A stretch of 51,849 nt of DNA from CAYNRG01 sp047974855 (GTDB taxonomy: Bacteria; Bacillota_I; Bacilli_A; Erysipelotrichales; Erysipelotrichaceae): positions 1 through 51,849 of the forward strand of contig JBKECT010000016.1 of assembly GCA_047974855.1 (NCBI GenBank). The letters are read 5' to 3'. A program made the position numbers and the translations under genes. The notes under the pieces were generated by a model. It saw only the letters and a list, made by a program, of their open reading frames with translations. It made no database searches and had not been told where the DNA came from. This document shows positions 40,803-50,489 of this stretch, in pieces (the stretch's first letter is position 1; the number at the start of each line of letters is the position of its first letter).

Positions 40803-41729
40803 ATGTTGTTTAATAAAATTGTAGATACAATAGGAAATACTCCACTTGTTGCATGCAATAATCTTAAAAAGAAAATGGGTTTGGAGGCGATGCTTTATGT
40901 GAAGGTGGAATCATTTAATCCAGGTGGAAGTGTCAAAGATAGAATTGCTTTTAATATGTTGGCTAGTGCACTTGAGGAAAAAGATATTAATGAAAATACC
41001 ACAATTATTGAAGCAACTAGCGGAAATACAGGGATTGGGTTAGCCTTGGTTTGTGCCTCGCTAAATCTTCCGTGCATCTTGGTTATGCCGGATACAATGA
41101 GTTTAGAAAGACGTCGCTTAATTCAAGCCTATGGTGCAAGATTAGAACTAACACCGGGTGCTAAAGGAATGATGGGTGCACTTGAAAGAGCAAATGAACT
41201 TAAAGCTGAAATAGAGAATTCATTTATCCCATCTCAATTCGAAAACCCACAAAATCCATTGGCTCATTACACTAGAACTGGGCATGAACTATTGAATGAT
41301 TTGAGTGGAGAAATCAATGTTTTTGTGGCTGGAGTTGGAACTGGTGGAACAGTAAGTGGTGTTGGGAAAGTGCTAAAAGAAAGTAATCCTACAGTTGAAA
41401 TTGTTGCAGTAGAGCCTAAAGACTCTCCTATGATTACAGAAGCAAGAAAAGGTCCACACAAAATTCAAGGGATTGGAGCAGGATTTATTCCATTGAATTA
41501 TGATCCTAATGTAGTCGATAAAGTTCAAATGGTGACCTACGATGAAGCAAAAGCAGCAGCTAAATTAATAGCTTCTACAGAAGGTATTTTGGTAGGAGTT
41601 TCAAGTGGAGCAGCCCTATCAGAAGCGATAAAGATTGCAGCTAATCCGAAATATAAAGGAAAAACAGTTGTTGCATTATTGCCAGATACGGGGGAAAGAT
41701 ATCTATCTACAGATTTATTTGACGAATAG
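40803..41729 (+). CDS. cysK: Cysteine synthase A
   Basis: This 308-aa PLP enzyme makes cysteine from O-acetylserine and sulfide. It has NPGGSVKDRIAF with the PLP lysine (Lys45), EATSGNTGIGLAL (substrate loop), GVGTGGTVSGVGKVL (phosphate loop), and GIGAGFIP. Length is normal. Transcribed divergently from cysE. The TAG stop is the first base of its terminator stem. Confidence 0.96.
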   Translation: MLFNKIVDTIGNTPLVACNNLKKKMGLEAMLYVKVESFNPGGSVKDRIAFNMLASALEEKDINENTTIIEATSGNTGIGLALVCASLNLPCILVMPDTMSLERRRLIQAYGARLELTPGAKGMMGALERANELKAEIENSFIPSQFENPQNPLAHYTRTGHELLNDLSGEINVFVAGVGTGGTVSGVGKVLKESNPTVEIVAVEPKDSPMITEARKGPHKIQGIGAGFIPLNYDPNVVDKVQMVTYDEAKAAAKLIASTEGILVGVSSGAALSEAIKIAANPKYKGKTVVALLPDTGERYLSTDLFDE

Positions 41730-41751
41730 GAAAGAAATTTCCTATTTTTTT
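41727..41751 (+). terminator. Rho-independent terminator after cysK
   Basis: TAGGAAA-GAAA-TTTCCTA, a stem with a GAAA tetraloop that begins at the stop codon, followed by seven T. Confidence 0.9.
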
Positions 41752-41779
41752 GTTATAATAGGTATAATGAGGTGAGAGA

Positions 41780-43597
41780 ATGAAATTTTTACCAAGTTCT
41801 AAAGAAGAAATGTTAGAGAGAGGTTGGCAACAAGCGGATTTTATATTAGTTAGTGGAGATGCTTATGTCGATCATCCATCTTTTGGTGTTGCGATTATTA
41901 GTCGTGTATTGGAATCAAGAGGTTATAAAGTTGTTATATTAGCACAGCCTAATTGGAAAACAGATGAAGACTTTTTGCAGTTTGGAAGTCCACGATTAGG
42001 ATTTTTAATTACATCGGGAAATATTGATTCGATGGTGAATCATTACTCTGTAAATAAAAAGAGAAGAAACAAAGATAATTACACAGATCAAGGTGAGATG
42101 GGTAAAAGACCAGATCGTGCTACATCTGTGTATAGCAAAAAGGTTCGTTCACTATTTCCAGACAGTGCCATTATATTGGGAGGTATAGAAGCATCTCTGC
42201 GGCGACTAGCTCACTATGATTATTGGAGTGATCAAATTCAACCAAGTCTTTTATTGGAGGCACAGGCTGATTTGATTCTATATGGCATGGGTGAAAATTC
42301 CATTATCGAATTGGCAGAGGCACTAGATAGTGGTATGCATATTCGTGATATTACTTATATTAAAGGTTCGGTTTATCAATCAAAAACTAAAGAACACTTG
42401 TTTGATCATGAAGTGTTACCATCATTTAAAGAGATAAAAGGGAATAAAGAAAGCTATGCACGAAGTTTTAAAATTCAAAGCGAAAACCAAGATGCACTGA
42501 ATGCGACAGTGCTATCAGAAGAATACAATCAATGCTACGTCATACAAAACCCACCAGCACTTCCTTTGACAAGACAAGAAATGGATGATGTGTACAGTTT
42601 AAATTATATGCGCAATTTTCATCCAAGGTATAAAATGATTCCGGCAATTGAAGAAGTTAAATTTAGTGTTATTAGTAATCGTGGTTGTTTTGGAAGTTGC
42701 CGTTTCTGTGCGTTAACTGCCCATCAAGGCAGAATTATTCAAAGTCGTTCAAAGTACTCCATTGTGGAAGAAGTAAAAAAGATTACAGAGTATCCAGATT
42801 TTAAAGGCTATATCCATGATGTGGGTGGACCTACTGCCAACTTTTATAATCCATCATGTACAAAACAGTTGGAGCATGGAACTTGTAAAAGCAAGGAGTG
42901 TTTGCATCCAAAACCGTGTTCACAATTGAAAGTGGATCATCGGGATTATTTGGATATTTTAAGAGAGTGCAGAGCAGTTCCAAAAGTAAAAAAAGTATTT
43001 GTTCGATCAGGTATTCGCTACGATTATTTAATGCATGACAAAGATGAAACATTCTTTAATGAACTGGTGGAACATCATATTAGTGGACAACTGAAAGTAG
43101 CACCAGAGCATGTATCTGATAAAGTGTTGGATTACATGGGAAAGTGTAATCATCAACTCTATGACCGTTTTACATCAACCTATGAAAGAAAAAATAAGGA
43201 GCAAGAAAAAAAACAGTTTTTAGTACCGTACTTAATGAGTAGTCATCCGGGGTGTACCTTAGATGATGCGATTGAATTGGCATGTTACTTAAAGAAAATT
43301 AATCATACTCCACAACAGGTTCAAGATTTTTATCCAACTCCAGCAACTGCAAGTACGTGCATGTACTACACAGGAATTGATCCTCAAACGATGCAACCTG
43401 TTTATGTTGCGAAAGATAACCATGATAAACTGTTGCAACGTGCACTAATGCAATTTACTTATCCTAAAAACTATGATTTAGTTTATGAGGCTTTGAAAAA
43501 AGCAAATCGATTAGATCTTGTAGGACATGGTAAATATTGTTTAATTCGTCCGGGTGAGACAAGAAGAAAAGAGGGAAGAAAAACATGGCAAAAATAG
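41780..43597 (+). CDS. ygiQ: YgiQ-family radical SAM protein
   Basis: The 605-aa protein begins with the YgiQ N-terminal domain (ADFILVSGDAYVDHPSFG, PRLGFLITSGNIDSMVNHY, ILGGIEASLRRLAHYDYW). The radical SAM cluster Cys are in NRGCFGSCRFCAL (about 303-310). Further conserved parts are HDVGGPTANFYNPSC, LKVAPEHVSDKVLDYMGK and FYPTPATASTCMYYTG. Function in the cell is unknown. It overlaps the aldose-epimerase gene by 13 bases. Confidence 0.95.
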   Translation: MKFLPSSKEEMLERGWQQADFILVSGDAYVDHPSFGVAIISRVLESRGYKVVILAQPNWKTDEDFLQFGSPRLGFLITSGNIDSMVNHYSVNKKRRNKDNYTDQGEMGKRPDRATSVYSKKVRSLFPDSAIILGGIEASLRRLAHYDYWSDQIQPSLLLEAQADLILYGMGENSIIELAEALDSGMHIRDITYIKGSVYQSKTKEHLFDHEVLPSFKEIKGNKESYARSFKIQSENQDALNATVLSEEYNQCYVIQNPPALPLTRQEMDDVYSLNYMRNFHPRYKMIPAIEEVKFSVISNRGCFGSCRFCALTAHQGRIIQSRSKYSIVEEVKKITEYPDFKGYIHDVGGPTANFYNPSCTKQLEHGTCKSKECLHPKPCSQLKVDHRDYLDILRECRAVPKVKKVFVRSGIRYDYLMHDKDETFFNELVEHHISGQLKVAPEHVSDKVLDYMGKCNHQLYDRFTSTYERKNKEQEKKQFLVPYLMSSHPGCTLDDAIELACYLKKINHTPQQVQDFYPTPATASTCMYYTGIDPQTMQPVYVAKDNHDKLLQRALMQFTYPKNYDLVYEALKKANRLDLVGHGKYCLIRPGETRRKEGRKTWQK

Positions 43598-44424
43598 AGA
43601 ATGAAGTGATTTCGTTGGAAGTATCATCCAGAGGTGCTGAAATCATTAGTTTATTCAATAAAGAAACAAACTTAGAGTACATTTGGTCAGGTGATGCAAC
43701 CTATTGGGCTGGTAGAACTCCAATTTTATTTCCGATTGTTGGAAGCACATGGGATAAAAAGATTCATATCGATAATCAAGTCTATGAAATGGGAAACCAT
43801 GGACTTGTTCGAACTGCAGAATTTAAAGAAGAGAAATGTACAAAAGAGACACTTGTATTCTCTTATGAAAGTAATGCTGAAACAGAAGCAAAATACCCTT
43901 TTCAGTTTAAATTATGGGTAGAATATCGACTAAGAGAAAACAAAGTACTTATCAACTATCGGGTGGAAAACAAATCTCAAAGATCAATGCCCTTTAGCTT
44001 TGGACTTCATCCTGCATTTCGTTGCCCTTTAGTGGAGGGAGAAAGCTTTGATGACTATCATATTGAGTTCAGCCACAATGAGACACTTTCGGGATTATAT
44101 GGATCATTTGGATTACAAAAAGAGAATAAAATTCCGTTAAGCTATCCACTATTTGAAAACAATGGAACCCTTTGTTTCGAATATCCTAAATCTTCCTCAG
44201 TAAAACTTACTCAAGGGAAACATGGTGTTAGTGTTGATTTAGTTGGTTATCGCTGGCTTGCCTTTTGGACACCAAAGCCCCAAGCGCCATTTTTGTGTAT
44301 TGAACCATGGCATGGGCATGGAGACTTTGAAAAAGTGGAGACTTCGTTTGAAAATAGGGAAGGAACACTCATTTTAGAAAAGGGAAAAACTTATTTAACG
44401 ACTTTAGGAATAGAAATTTTCTAA
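43585..44424 (+). CDS. Aldose 1-epimerase family protein (LacX-like)
   Basis: This 279-aa beta-sandwich protein has VSSRGAEIISLFNKETNLEYIWSGD at the N-terminus, PILFPIVGSTW, MGNHGLVRTAEF with a conserved His, FGLHPAFRCPL with the second His, and CIEPWHGHGDF near the end. It most resembles the LacX/YeaD branch, which mutarotates hexoses or hexose-6-phosphates. It lies between ygiQ and nagB and may be cotranscribed with them. Confidence 0.88.
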   Translation: MAKIENEVISLEVSSRGAEIISLFNKETNLEYIWSGDATYWAGRTPILFPIVGSTWDKKIHIDNQVYEMGNHGLVRTAEFKEEKCTKETLVFSYESNAETEAKYPFQFKLWVEYRLRENKVLINYRVENKSQRSMPFSFGLHPAFRCPLVEGESFDDYHIEFSHNETLSGLYGSFGLQKENKIPLSYPLFENNGTLCFEYPKSSSVKLTQGKHGVSVDLVGYRWLAFWTPKPQAPFLCIEPWHGHGDFEKVETSFENREGTLILEKGKTYLTTLGIEIF

Positions 44425-44466
44425 AAAATATGGTAAAGTATTAACAGTAATGAAAGAGGTAGAAAG

Positions 44467-45192
44467 ATGAAAGTAATTGTTGTAGAAAACTATGAAGAGC
44501 TAAGCAAAGAAGCTTTTAAAGTAATGAAAGAAGTTGTAGTGAGTAAAGAAGTTCCAGTTTTAGGATTGGCTACAGGATCAAGTCCATGTGGACTATATAA
44601 AGAGATGATTGCTGACCACCAAGAAAACGGAACATCTTATCGTAATGTAGTTACCTTCAATTTAGACGAATATATAGGTCTTCCTAAAAACCATGAACAA
44701 ACATACTATACATTTATGCATGAAAATTTGTTTAATGGATTGGATATCTTAGAAGAAAACGTTCATTTACCAGTTGGGGATAGCTCCCAAGTTGAACTCG
44801 AATGTGAAAAATATGAAGAAGCAATGAAGGAAGTCCAAATTGATATTCAGTTATTAGGAATTGGAGCAAATGGTCATATAGGGTTTAATGAGCCGGGAAC
44901 ATCATTTGACAGTGTTACTCACATTGTGGACTTAAAAGAAAAAACAAGAGAAGACAATGCGCGTTTCTTTGGCAGTCTTGAAGAAGTGCCAACAAAAGCG
45001 ATTACGATGGGTATCGCAACTATCCTTCGCTCAAAGAAAATTTTATTAGTGGCATCTGGTGAAAATAAAGCGGATGCAATTTATGAAATGGTTCAAGGAA
45101 AGGTTAGTGAAGATTGTCCAGCAACGGCACTACGACAACATCCAGATGTTGTTGTTATTGTGGATGTGGCTGCTGCAAAAAAACTATCATAA
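44467..45192 (+). CDS. nagB: Glucosamine-6-phosphate deaminase
   Basis: The 241-aa enzyme turns glucosamine-6-phosphate into fructose-6-phosphate and ammonia. It has GLATGSSPCGLYKEM, FNLDEYIGLPKNHEQTYY (catalytic Asp), LLGIGANGHIGFNEPGTSF (His and Glu), and KAITMGIATILRSKKILLVASG. It is the short Gram-positive form without the allosteric C-terminal tail. A ribosome binding site, AAGAGG, precedes the ATG; 11 bases separate it from trxA. Confidence 0.95.
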   Translation: MKVIVVENYEELSKEAFKVMKEVVVSKEVPVLGLATGSSPCGLYKEMIADHQENGTSYRNVVTFNLDEYIGLPKNHEQTYYTFMHENLFNGLDILEENVHLPVGDSSQVELECEKYEEAMKEVQIDIQLLGIGANGHIGFNEPGTSFDSVTHIVDLKEKTREDNARFFGSLEEVPTKAITMGIATILRSKKILLVASGENKADAIYEMVQGKVSEDCPATALRQHPDVVVIVDVAAAKKLS

Positions 45193-45203
45193 GGAGAATG
45201 AAA

Positions 45204-45515
45204 ATGAAAATTATTAAAACAGTTCAGGAGTTTGATGAAATTGTAGCACAGCAAGATGCATTGTTAATAGACTTCTTTGCAGAATGGTGTGGACCATGCA
45301 AAATGATTGCTCCAATTTTGGAAGAATTAGCAATTTCAACACCGAGTGTTGAAATTGTAAAAGTGGATGTGGATGTGTTACCAGAGATAGCACAACGTTT
45401 CGAAGTGATGTCTATTCCAACACTGTGCACTTTCAAAGGTGGAGTGCTAAAACAGAAGGTTGTGGGATTTCAACCCAAGCCACAGCTAGAGAAACTAATT
45501 CAAGAAGTACTTTAA
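45204..45515 (+). CDS. trxA: Thioredoxin
   Basis: The start is ATG 45204 (7 bases after AAGGAG) rather than the ATG at 45198, which is only one base away from it; 103 aa. Active site AEWCGPCKM (Cys29, Cys32) and the cis-Pro motif SIPTLCTFKGG identify it. It reduces disulfides in the cytosol and may serve AhpC. Cotranscribed with nagB; terminator follows. Confidence 0.95.
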   Translation: MKIIKTVQEFDEIVAQQDALLIDFFAEWCGPCKMIAPILEELAISTPSVEIVKVDVDVLPEIAQRFEVMSIPTLCTFKGGVLKQKVVGFQPKPQLEKLIQEVL

Positions 45516-45518
45516 AAT

Positions 45519-45546
45519 AACGCTGACTTTTACTAGCGTTTTTTTT
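45519..45546 (+). terminator. Rho-independent terminator after trxA
   Basis: AACGCT...AGCGTT stem followed by eight or more T. Confidence 0.85.
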
Positions 45547-45578
45547 AATAACAAAAATAAAAAAAAGATAAAAAATTA

Positions 45579-45655
45579 TTGCATTTTACATTCTAATCGG
45601 TATAATAATAATGTGTTTATTATTTTAAAACAACTTGTTTACAATTACTAAACAA
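45579..45655 (+). promoter_or_regulatory. Promoter and operator of the polyamine operon
   Basis: TTGCAT (45579-45584), 16-base spacer, TATAAT (45601-45606). Downstream lies the inverted repeat TTGTTTA (45635-45641) / TAAACAA (45649-45655), a likely autoregulatory site for the XRE-cupin gene that starts at 45671. Confidence 0.6.
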
Positions 45656-45670
45656 AGGAAGGAGATTGTC

Positions 45671-46204
45671 ATGGACATAGGAAACAGGATTAAACAGTTG
45701 CGAGCGACCAATAAATTAACATTAGAAGAGCTTGCGAGTCGATGTGAATTGAGCAAAGGATTTCTATCTCAATTAGAACGAAATTTAACATCACCATCTA
45801 TTCAAACACTTCAAGATATTGCAGAAGCGTTAGGGGTGTCTATGGCAAAATTTTTTCAAGAAGAAAAAAAAGAAAAACTCATTTTTTCAGAAGAAGATTT
45901 CTTTAAAGATGAAAAGGAAGACAGTTGTTTGCATTGGATTGTTCCCAATGCTCAAAAAAATGAAATGGAACCAATTTTACTTGAATTAAAACAAGGCGGA
46001 GAAAGTCAGAAGATAAGTCCACATGAAGGCGAAGAATTTGGATACATTCTGTCTGGGAAAGTGAAGCTATATTTTGGTGATAGTGAGCGCTATGTTAAAA
46101 AAGGGGAAACATTTTATATTTCTGGAAATCAAGAACATTATTTGAAAAATGAATCAAAAGAATTAGCAAAAGTCTTGTGGGTTTGCACACCACCAATATT
46201 CTAG
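45671..46204 (+). CDS. XRE-cupin transcriptional regulator of polyamine uptake
   Basis: The start at 45671 (MDIGNRIKQLRATNKLTLEE) follows AAGGAAGGAG; the longer frame start is in the operator. The 177-aa protein has an N-terminal HTH_3 domain (LEELASRCELSKGFLSQLER) and a C-terminal cupin_2 sensor (about 105-175: SPHEGEEFGYILSGKVKLYFG). This is the PuuR-like layout. It is directly upstream of potABCD by 15 bases and probably senses polyamine levels to repress the operon. Confidence 0.92.
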   Translation: MDIGNRIKQLRATNKLTLEELASRCELSKGFLSQLERNLTSPSIQTLQDIAEALGVSMAKFFQEEKKEKLIFSEEDFFKDEKEDSCLHWIVPNAQKNEMEPILLELKQGGESQKISPHEGEEFGYILSGKVKLYFGDSERYVKKGETFYISGNQEHYLKNESKELAKVLWVCTPPIF

Positions 46205-46219
46205 AAAAGGGGAACGAGA

Positions 46220-47785
46220 ATGAAAAAATTAATTCAATTTAAAAACATTGTAAAATCATTTGATAAGCAAATTGTGCTAAAAGGGGTTAACCTAGATATT
46301 TATGAAAATGAATTTGTAACACTTTTAGGACCTTCTGGCTGTGGAAAGACAACGTTATTGCGTATTTTAGGGGGTTTTTTAGAGCCAACATCAGGAGAGG
46401 TTATTTTTGATAATCAAGATATCGCTAAAATACCAGCATATAAAAGAAACTTGAATACTGTTTTTCAAAAGTATGCACTGTTTCCTCATTTAAATGTTTA
46501 CGATAACATAGCCTTCGGATTAAAGATTAAGAAAATGTCTAAGGACGTTATTGAGCAAAAGGTAACTCGTATGTTGAGTCTTGTAGGACTTGAAAGTTAT
46601 GCTAAGCGTGATATTACATCAATGTCTGGTGGGCAACAACAACGGGTTGCGATTGCAAGAGCACTGGTAAATGAACCCAAAGTTCTTTTGCTGGATGAAC
46701 CTTTAGGAGCTCTAGATTTAAAATTGAGAAAAGAAATGCAACAAGAGTTAAAACACATTCAACAAGAAGTTGGGATTACTTTCATCTTTGTTACTCACGA
46801 CCAAGAAGAAGCACTAACGATGAGTGATAAAATTGTAGTTATGAAAGAGGGAGAAATTGTTCAAATTGGAACACCTACTGAGATTTATAATGAACCGATC
46901 AATGAATATGTTGCTAATTTTATCGGTGAGTCGAACTTGCTAGATGGGGTAATGAAAAAAGATTACTGCATTGAATTTGATGACAAAGAATATACTTGTG
47001 TGGATCATGGATTTAAAGAGAATGAAGAGGTGGATATTGTTATTCGCCCTGAGGATATAGAGCTAGTGGCTAGAAATCAAGGGCTTTTGAATGGAGAGGT
47101 TAAATCTGTTCTATTCAAAGGTGTGCATTATGAGATTATTGTAGAAACGGTTTCAGGAACATCTAAGACAGTGAATATGCATGTCCTTGGTGATCGCGAC
47201 ATTGTGAATGAAGAGGCACAAGAGAAGATTAGTGCTAGTAACTTTTATTTGGATACAGAAGATGTTGCAACACTTACTGATGCTAATGTTGTAGCACGAG
47301 CGAATGCTCAAGCATGGAGTTTTGATAATGAAGATTTAGGGATTAGTAAAGTTAGTTACGAAGTTCAAACGGAACCTGGTATATATACTTGTCGCTTTGA
47401 AACTTCAAAAGGAACAGCTGTTGATGTGGAAATTACAGTAGTAGATCCAGTTTATACAGAAGATGCAAATCGTGATGAAGCGGTACAAGCGTTTGATTTT
47501 TATAAAACAGTGGATGAAATTAAAGAGAGTGTAGCTATTGATACAGACTTTAAACGTTGGGCAAGTGCTACTGCTTGGTCACTTGAAGATGAAAGCGTTG
47601 TTGAGATTTATGATGTCAAATATGACTTTGATGATACACAAATAAAAGAAGGAACTTATCCGATTACTTTTTCTACAAAAGGAAGAGAGTTCAAGGTGCA
47701 TACAACAGAATATAAAGCTGCGGGAACAAAAGTGGGGCTAAAATTTGATCCTGAAGACATTCACGTTATGGAGAAAGAGTATTAA
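46220..47785 (+). CDS. potA: Spermidine/putrescine ABC transporter ATPase PotA with inserted repeats
   Basis: The 521-aa ATPase has Walker A GPSGCGKT (37-44), signature MSGGQQQR (135-142), Walker B VLLLDEPLGALD (155-166) and H193. The OB/TOBE half starts at about 235. Usual PotA length is about 350-380; here the TOBE strand FKGVHYEIIVET (299-310) is separated from its natural continuation, FKVHTTEYKAAGTKVGLKFDPEDIH, by about 175 residues. The insert has two similar units (about 337-408 and 422-493), each with an A.AWS core and a G.Y...F.T.KG strand pair. It could regulate the transporter from the cytosol. Confidence 0.95.
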   Translation: MKKLIQFKNIVKSFDKQIVLKGVNLDIYENEFVTLLGPSGCGKTTLLRILGGFLEPTSGEVIFDNQDIAKIPAYKRNLNTVFQKYALFPHLNVYDNIAFGLKIKKMSKDVIEQKVTRMLSLVGLESYAKRDITSMSGGQQQRVAIARALVNEPKVLLLDEPLGALDLKLRKEMQQELKHIQQEVGITFIFVTHDQEEALTMSDKIVVMKEGEIVQIGTPTEIYNEPINEYVANFIGESNLLDGVMKKDYCIEFDDKEYTCVDHGFKENEEVDIVIRPEDIELVARNQGLLNGEVKSVLFKGVHYEIIVETVSGTSKTVNMHVLGDRDIVNEEAQEKISASNFYLDTEDVATLTDANVVARANAQAWSFDNEDLGISKVSYEVQTEPGIYTCRFETSKGTAVDVEITVVDPVYTEDANRDEAVQAFDFYKTVDEIKESVAIDTDFKRWASATAWSLEDESVVEIYDVKYDFDDTQIKEGTYPITFSTKGREFKVHTTEYKAAGTKVGLKFDPEDIHVMEKEY

Positions 47786-48567
47786 TGAAGAGTTTTACAA
47801 AACTAGTCTATCCTTACGTTGCGTGGGCATTGGTAGTATTAGTTGTTCCTATGTTATTGATTGTTGTCTATGCTTTTACAACAGATGGAAATGGTGTTTT
47901 AACACTGCAACTAACACTAGATAACTTTATTCGGTTTTTTACAGAGCCACTATTCCCACTAGTGCTTTGGAGATCATTGAAGTTAGCTTTCATAACAACA
48001 TTCATTTGTATTTTAATTGGCTATCCTGCAGCATATATTATTTCTAGATTAAAAGCAGACAAAAGAGCAATTATGGTATTGTTGATTACACTACCTATGT
48101 GGATTAACATGCTGGTAAGAACATACGCATGGCGTGGAATTTTATCAGGGTTGCCACTATCTGGAGAAATTAAGGTATATATCGGGATGGTGTACAGCTT
48201 TCTGCCATTTATGATTTTACAAGTTTATACTTCATTAGTAAAAATGGATCAAAGTTTAATATCAGCAGCTGAAGATTTAGGAGCGAGCAAAATAGAGTGC
48301 TTTAAAAGAGTTACCTTACCACTCTCTATACCGGGAGTGATTTCTGGAATTACCCTAGTCTTTCTGCCTGCCGTGTCGAGTTTCTTTATTCCGAAACTCT
48401 TAGGTGGTGGAGACTTTGTACTGATTGGTAACTTGATTGAAAATTATTTTATATCCACAGGAGATTGGAATTTTGGAGCAGCGATATCATTGATTATGGC
48501 AGTAATCATTATTATATCCATGATGATAACTAAAAAGTTAGACTATGAAACAAAGGAGGATAAGTAA
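47785..48567 (+). CDS. potB: Spermidine/putrescine ABC transporter permease PotB
   Basis: The 260-aa permease has about six helices and the EAA loop SAAEDLGASKIECFKRVTLPLSIPGV, where it docks on PotA. It starts on the PotA stop codon (TAATG) and ends on the PotC start. N-terminal helix LVYPYVAWALVVLVVPMLL and the RTYAWRGILS motif fit PotB. Confidence 0.95.
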   Translation: MKSFTKLVYPYVAWALVVLVVPMLLIVVYAFTTDGNGVLTLQLTLDNFIRFFTEPLFPLVLWRSLKLAFITTFICILIGYPAAYIISRLKADKRAIMVLLITLPMWINMLVRTYAWRGILSGLPLSGEIKVYIGMVYSFLPFMILQVYTSLVKMDQSLISAAEDLGASKIECFKRVTLPLSIPGVISGITLVFLPAVSSFFIPKLLGGGDFVLIGNLIENYFISTGDWNFGAAISLIMAVIIIISMMITKKLDYETKEDK

Positions 48568-49361
48568 TGGAAAAATTTAAAAAATTACCAGCGAAATTAT
48601 ATTTATTTGCGGTAATGGCTTTCTTTTATTTGCCGATATTGTATGTTGTTGTCTTTTCATTTAACGAATCTAAAAGTTTAGTCGAATTTTCAGGCTTTTC
48701 ATTTGTGTGGTATGAAAAAATGTTTGCAAATAGAACAATGATGGAAGCGATAGGGTATACCTTCCTGATTGCGATTATCGCTACTGTAGTATCAACTATC
48801 GTGGGGACAATAACAGCAATTGGATTAAGTAAGTCCAAAAGAATTATTAGGGAAGGAATTAATCAAATCAATAATTTACCTATGATGAACCCTGAAATTG
48901 TCACAGCAATAGGATTTATGATATTCTTCACATCATTGCAAATTAAAACAGGGTTTGTAACATTATTGATAGCCCATATTGCATTTTGTATTCCGTATGT
49001 TATATTGAGTATTATGCCAAAGTTACGTCAGTTAGATAGTAACTTAGCAGAAGCAGCATTAGATTTAGGATGCACACCAGGCCAAGCTTTAATGAAAGTT
49101 ATTATTCCGCAAATTCAACCAGGAATAATTTCTGGAGCATTGATTGCATTTACGATGTCATTTGATGACTTTGTTATTTCATTTTTTACAACTGGGAACG
49201 GTGTAAATAACATTTCGATTTATGTTTATAGTATGTACAAAAGAATTAATCCAAGTATCAACGCATTGTCAACTGTTATTATTGTAGTTATAACAATAGT
49301 GTTGGTGTTGGTTAATATAATTCCGTTAATTGGAAAGATAAAAGAGGAGAAAAGAATATGA
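48567..49361 (+). CDS. potC: Spermidine/putrescine ABC transporter permease PotC
   Basis: The 264-aa permease has six helices, SFNESKSLVEFSGFSFVWY early (typical of PotC) and the EAA loop EAALDLGCTPGQALMKVIIP. It pairs with PotB to form the channel. Its stop overlaps the PotD start by 4 bases. Confidence 0.95.
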   Translation: MEKFKKLPAKLYLFAVMAFFYLPILYVVVFSFNESKSLVEFSGFSFVWYEKMFANRTMMEAIGYTFLIAIIATVVSTIVGTITAIGLSKSKRIIREGINQINNLPMMNPEIVTAIGFMIFFTSLQIKTGFVTLLIAHIAFCIPYVILSIMPKLRQLDSNLAEAALDLGCTPGQALMKVIIPQIQPGIISGALIAFTMSFDDFVISFFTTGNGVNNISIYVYSMYKRINPSINALSTVIIVVITIVLVLVNIIPLIGKIKEEKRI

Positions 49362-50440
49362 AAAAAATAACTAAAGGGTTATTAGCTGTTTTATTACTGC
49401 TTGCGGTATCAGGGTGTGATTCTAAATCGGTTAGTGATGTAGATCCAATTGCAGCTTATGGATGTGATGTATTAAGTGTTTATAACTGGGGAGAGTATAT
49501 TGAACCTGAAATTTTAACAGATTTTGAAAGCGAATATAATGTTCGTGTTAATTATTCGTTATTTGATTCAAATGAAGTTATGTATACAAAGTTAATGGGT
49601 GGAAACCAGTATGATATTTTAATTCCATCGGATTATATGGTTGAAAGATTAATTGGAGAGGGATTGATTCAAGAGATTGATTGGTCTTTAATTCCTAACT
49701 CTGTAAACTTATATGAAGATATCTTAGACACAGCAACTGATCCAGGCAACGTATATAGTGTTCCATATTTTTGGGGAAGTGTTGGAATTTTATATGACAC
49801 AACAATCGTGGACGCAAGTGTTGTAGAAGCTGAAGGATTTGAAGTTATGAAGAATGTGGACTACAAAGACCAAGTATTCATGTATGATTCAGAAAGAGAT
49901 AGTTTTATGATAGCGTTAAAAGCACTTGGATATTCAGCAAACACAACTAATCTTGAAGAAATTCAAGAAGCTTATGAGTGGTTGGTTGACCTTGATGAAA
50001 AAGTAAATCCATCTTACGTAACTGATGAAGTTATTGATGGAATGGTTGTAGGAGAAAAAGCGTTAGCGGTCGTATATAGTGGTGATGCAGCATATGTGCT
50101 TTCTGAAAATGAAGATATGGCTTTCTACTTACCAGAGTCTGGAACAAACCTTTGGGTTGATGGCATCGTTATTCCTGAAAATGCGGCTTGTCCAGCATTA
50201 GCGCATGAGTTTATCAATTACTTATTAGATGATGATGTGGCTTATATGAACTCTTCATCAATTGGTTATACAAGTGTCAACAAAAACGTATTGGCTGAAA
50301 TGACTGAAGATGGTGGAGAATATGCCGATAATGAAGCCTACCTCCCTCGTACAGGATACGAAAAAGATGAATACTTTAAATATGATGCAGAAATTAAAAA
50401 AGTACTTTCTGAATTATGGATTAAAGTAAAAATGAGATAA
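49358..50440 (+). CDS. potD: Polyamine-binding lipoprotein PotD
   Basis: The 360-aa protein has a lipoprotein signal (LLLLAVSGCDSKS, lipid Cys20), then the PotD fold: LSVYNWGEYIEPEILTDFE, YDILIPSDYMVERLI, VPYFWGSVGILYDT and GEKALAVVYSGDAAYVL. It is held on the outer face of the membrane and delivers spermidine or putrescine to PotBC. It ends the operon. Confidence 0.95.
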   Translation: MKKITKGLLAVLLLLAVSGCDSKSVSDVDPIAAYGCDVLSVYNWGEYIEPEILTDFESEYNVRVNYSLFDSNEVMYTKLMGGNQYDILIPSDYMVERLIGEGLIQEIDWSLIPNSVNLYEDILDTATDPGNVYSVPYFWGSVGILYDTTIVDASVVEAEGFEVMKNVDYKDQVFMYDSERDSFMIALKALGYSANTTNLEEIQEAYEWLVDLDEKVNPSYVTDEVIDGMVVGEKALAVVYSGDAAYVLSENEDMAFYLPESGTNLWVDGIVIPENAACPALAHEFINYLLDDDVAYMNSSSIGYTSVNKNVLAEMTEDGGEYADNEAYLPRTGYEKDEYFKYDAEIKKVLSELWIKVKMR

Positions 50441-50489
50441 GAAAAATCCTTAATATGAAGTGGTAAAACAAAAGTAGATAGAATACAAG

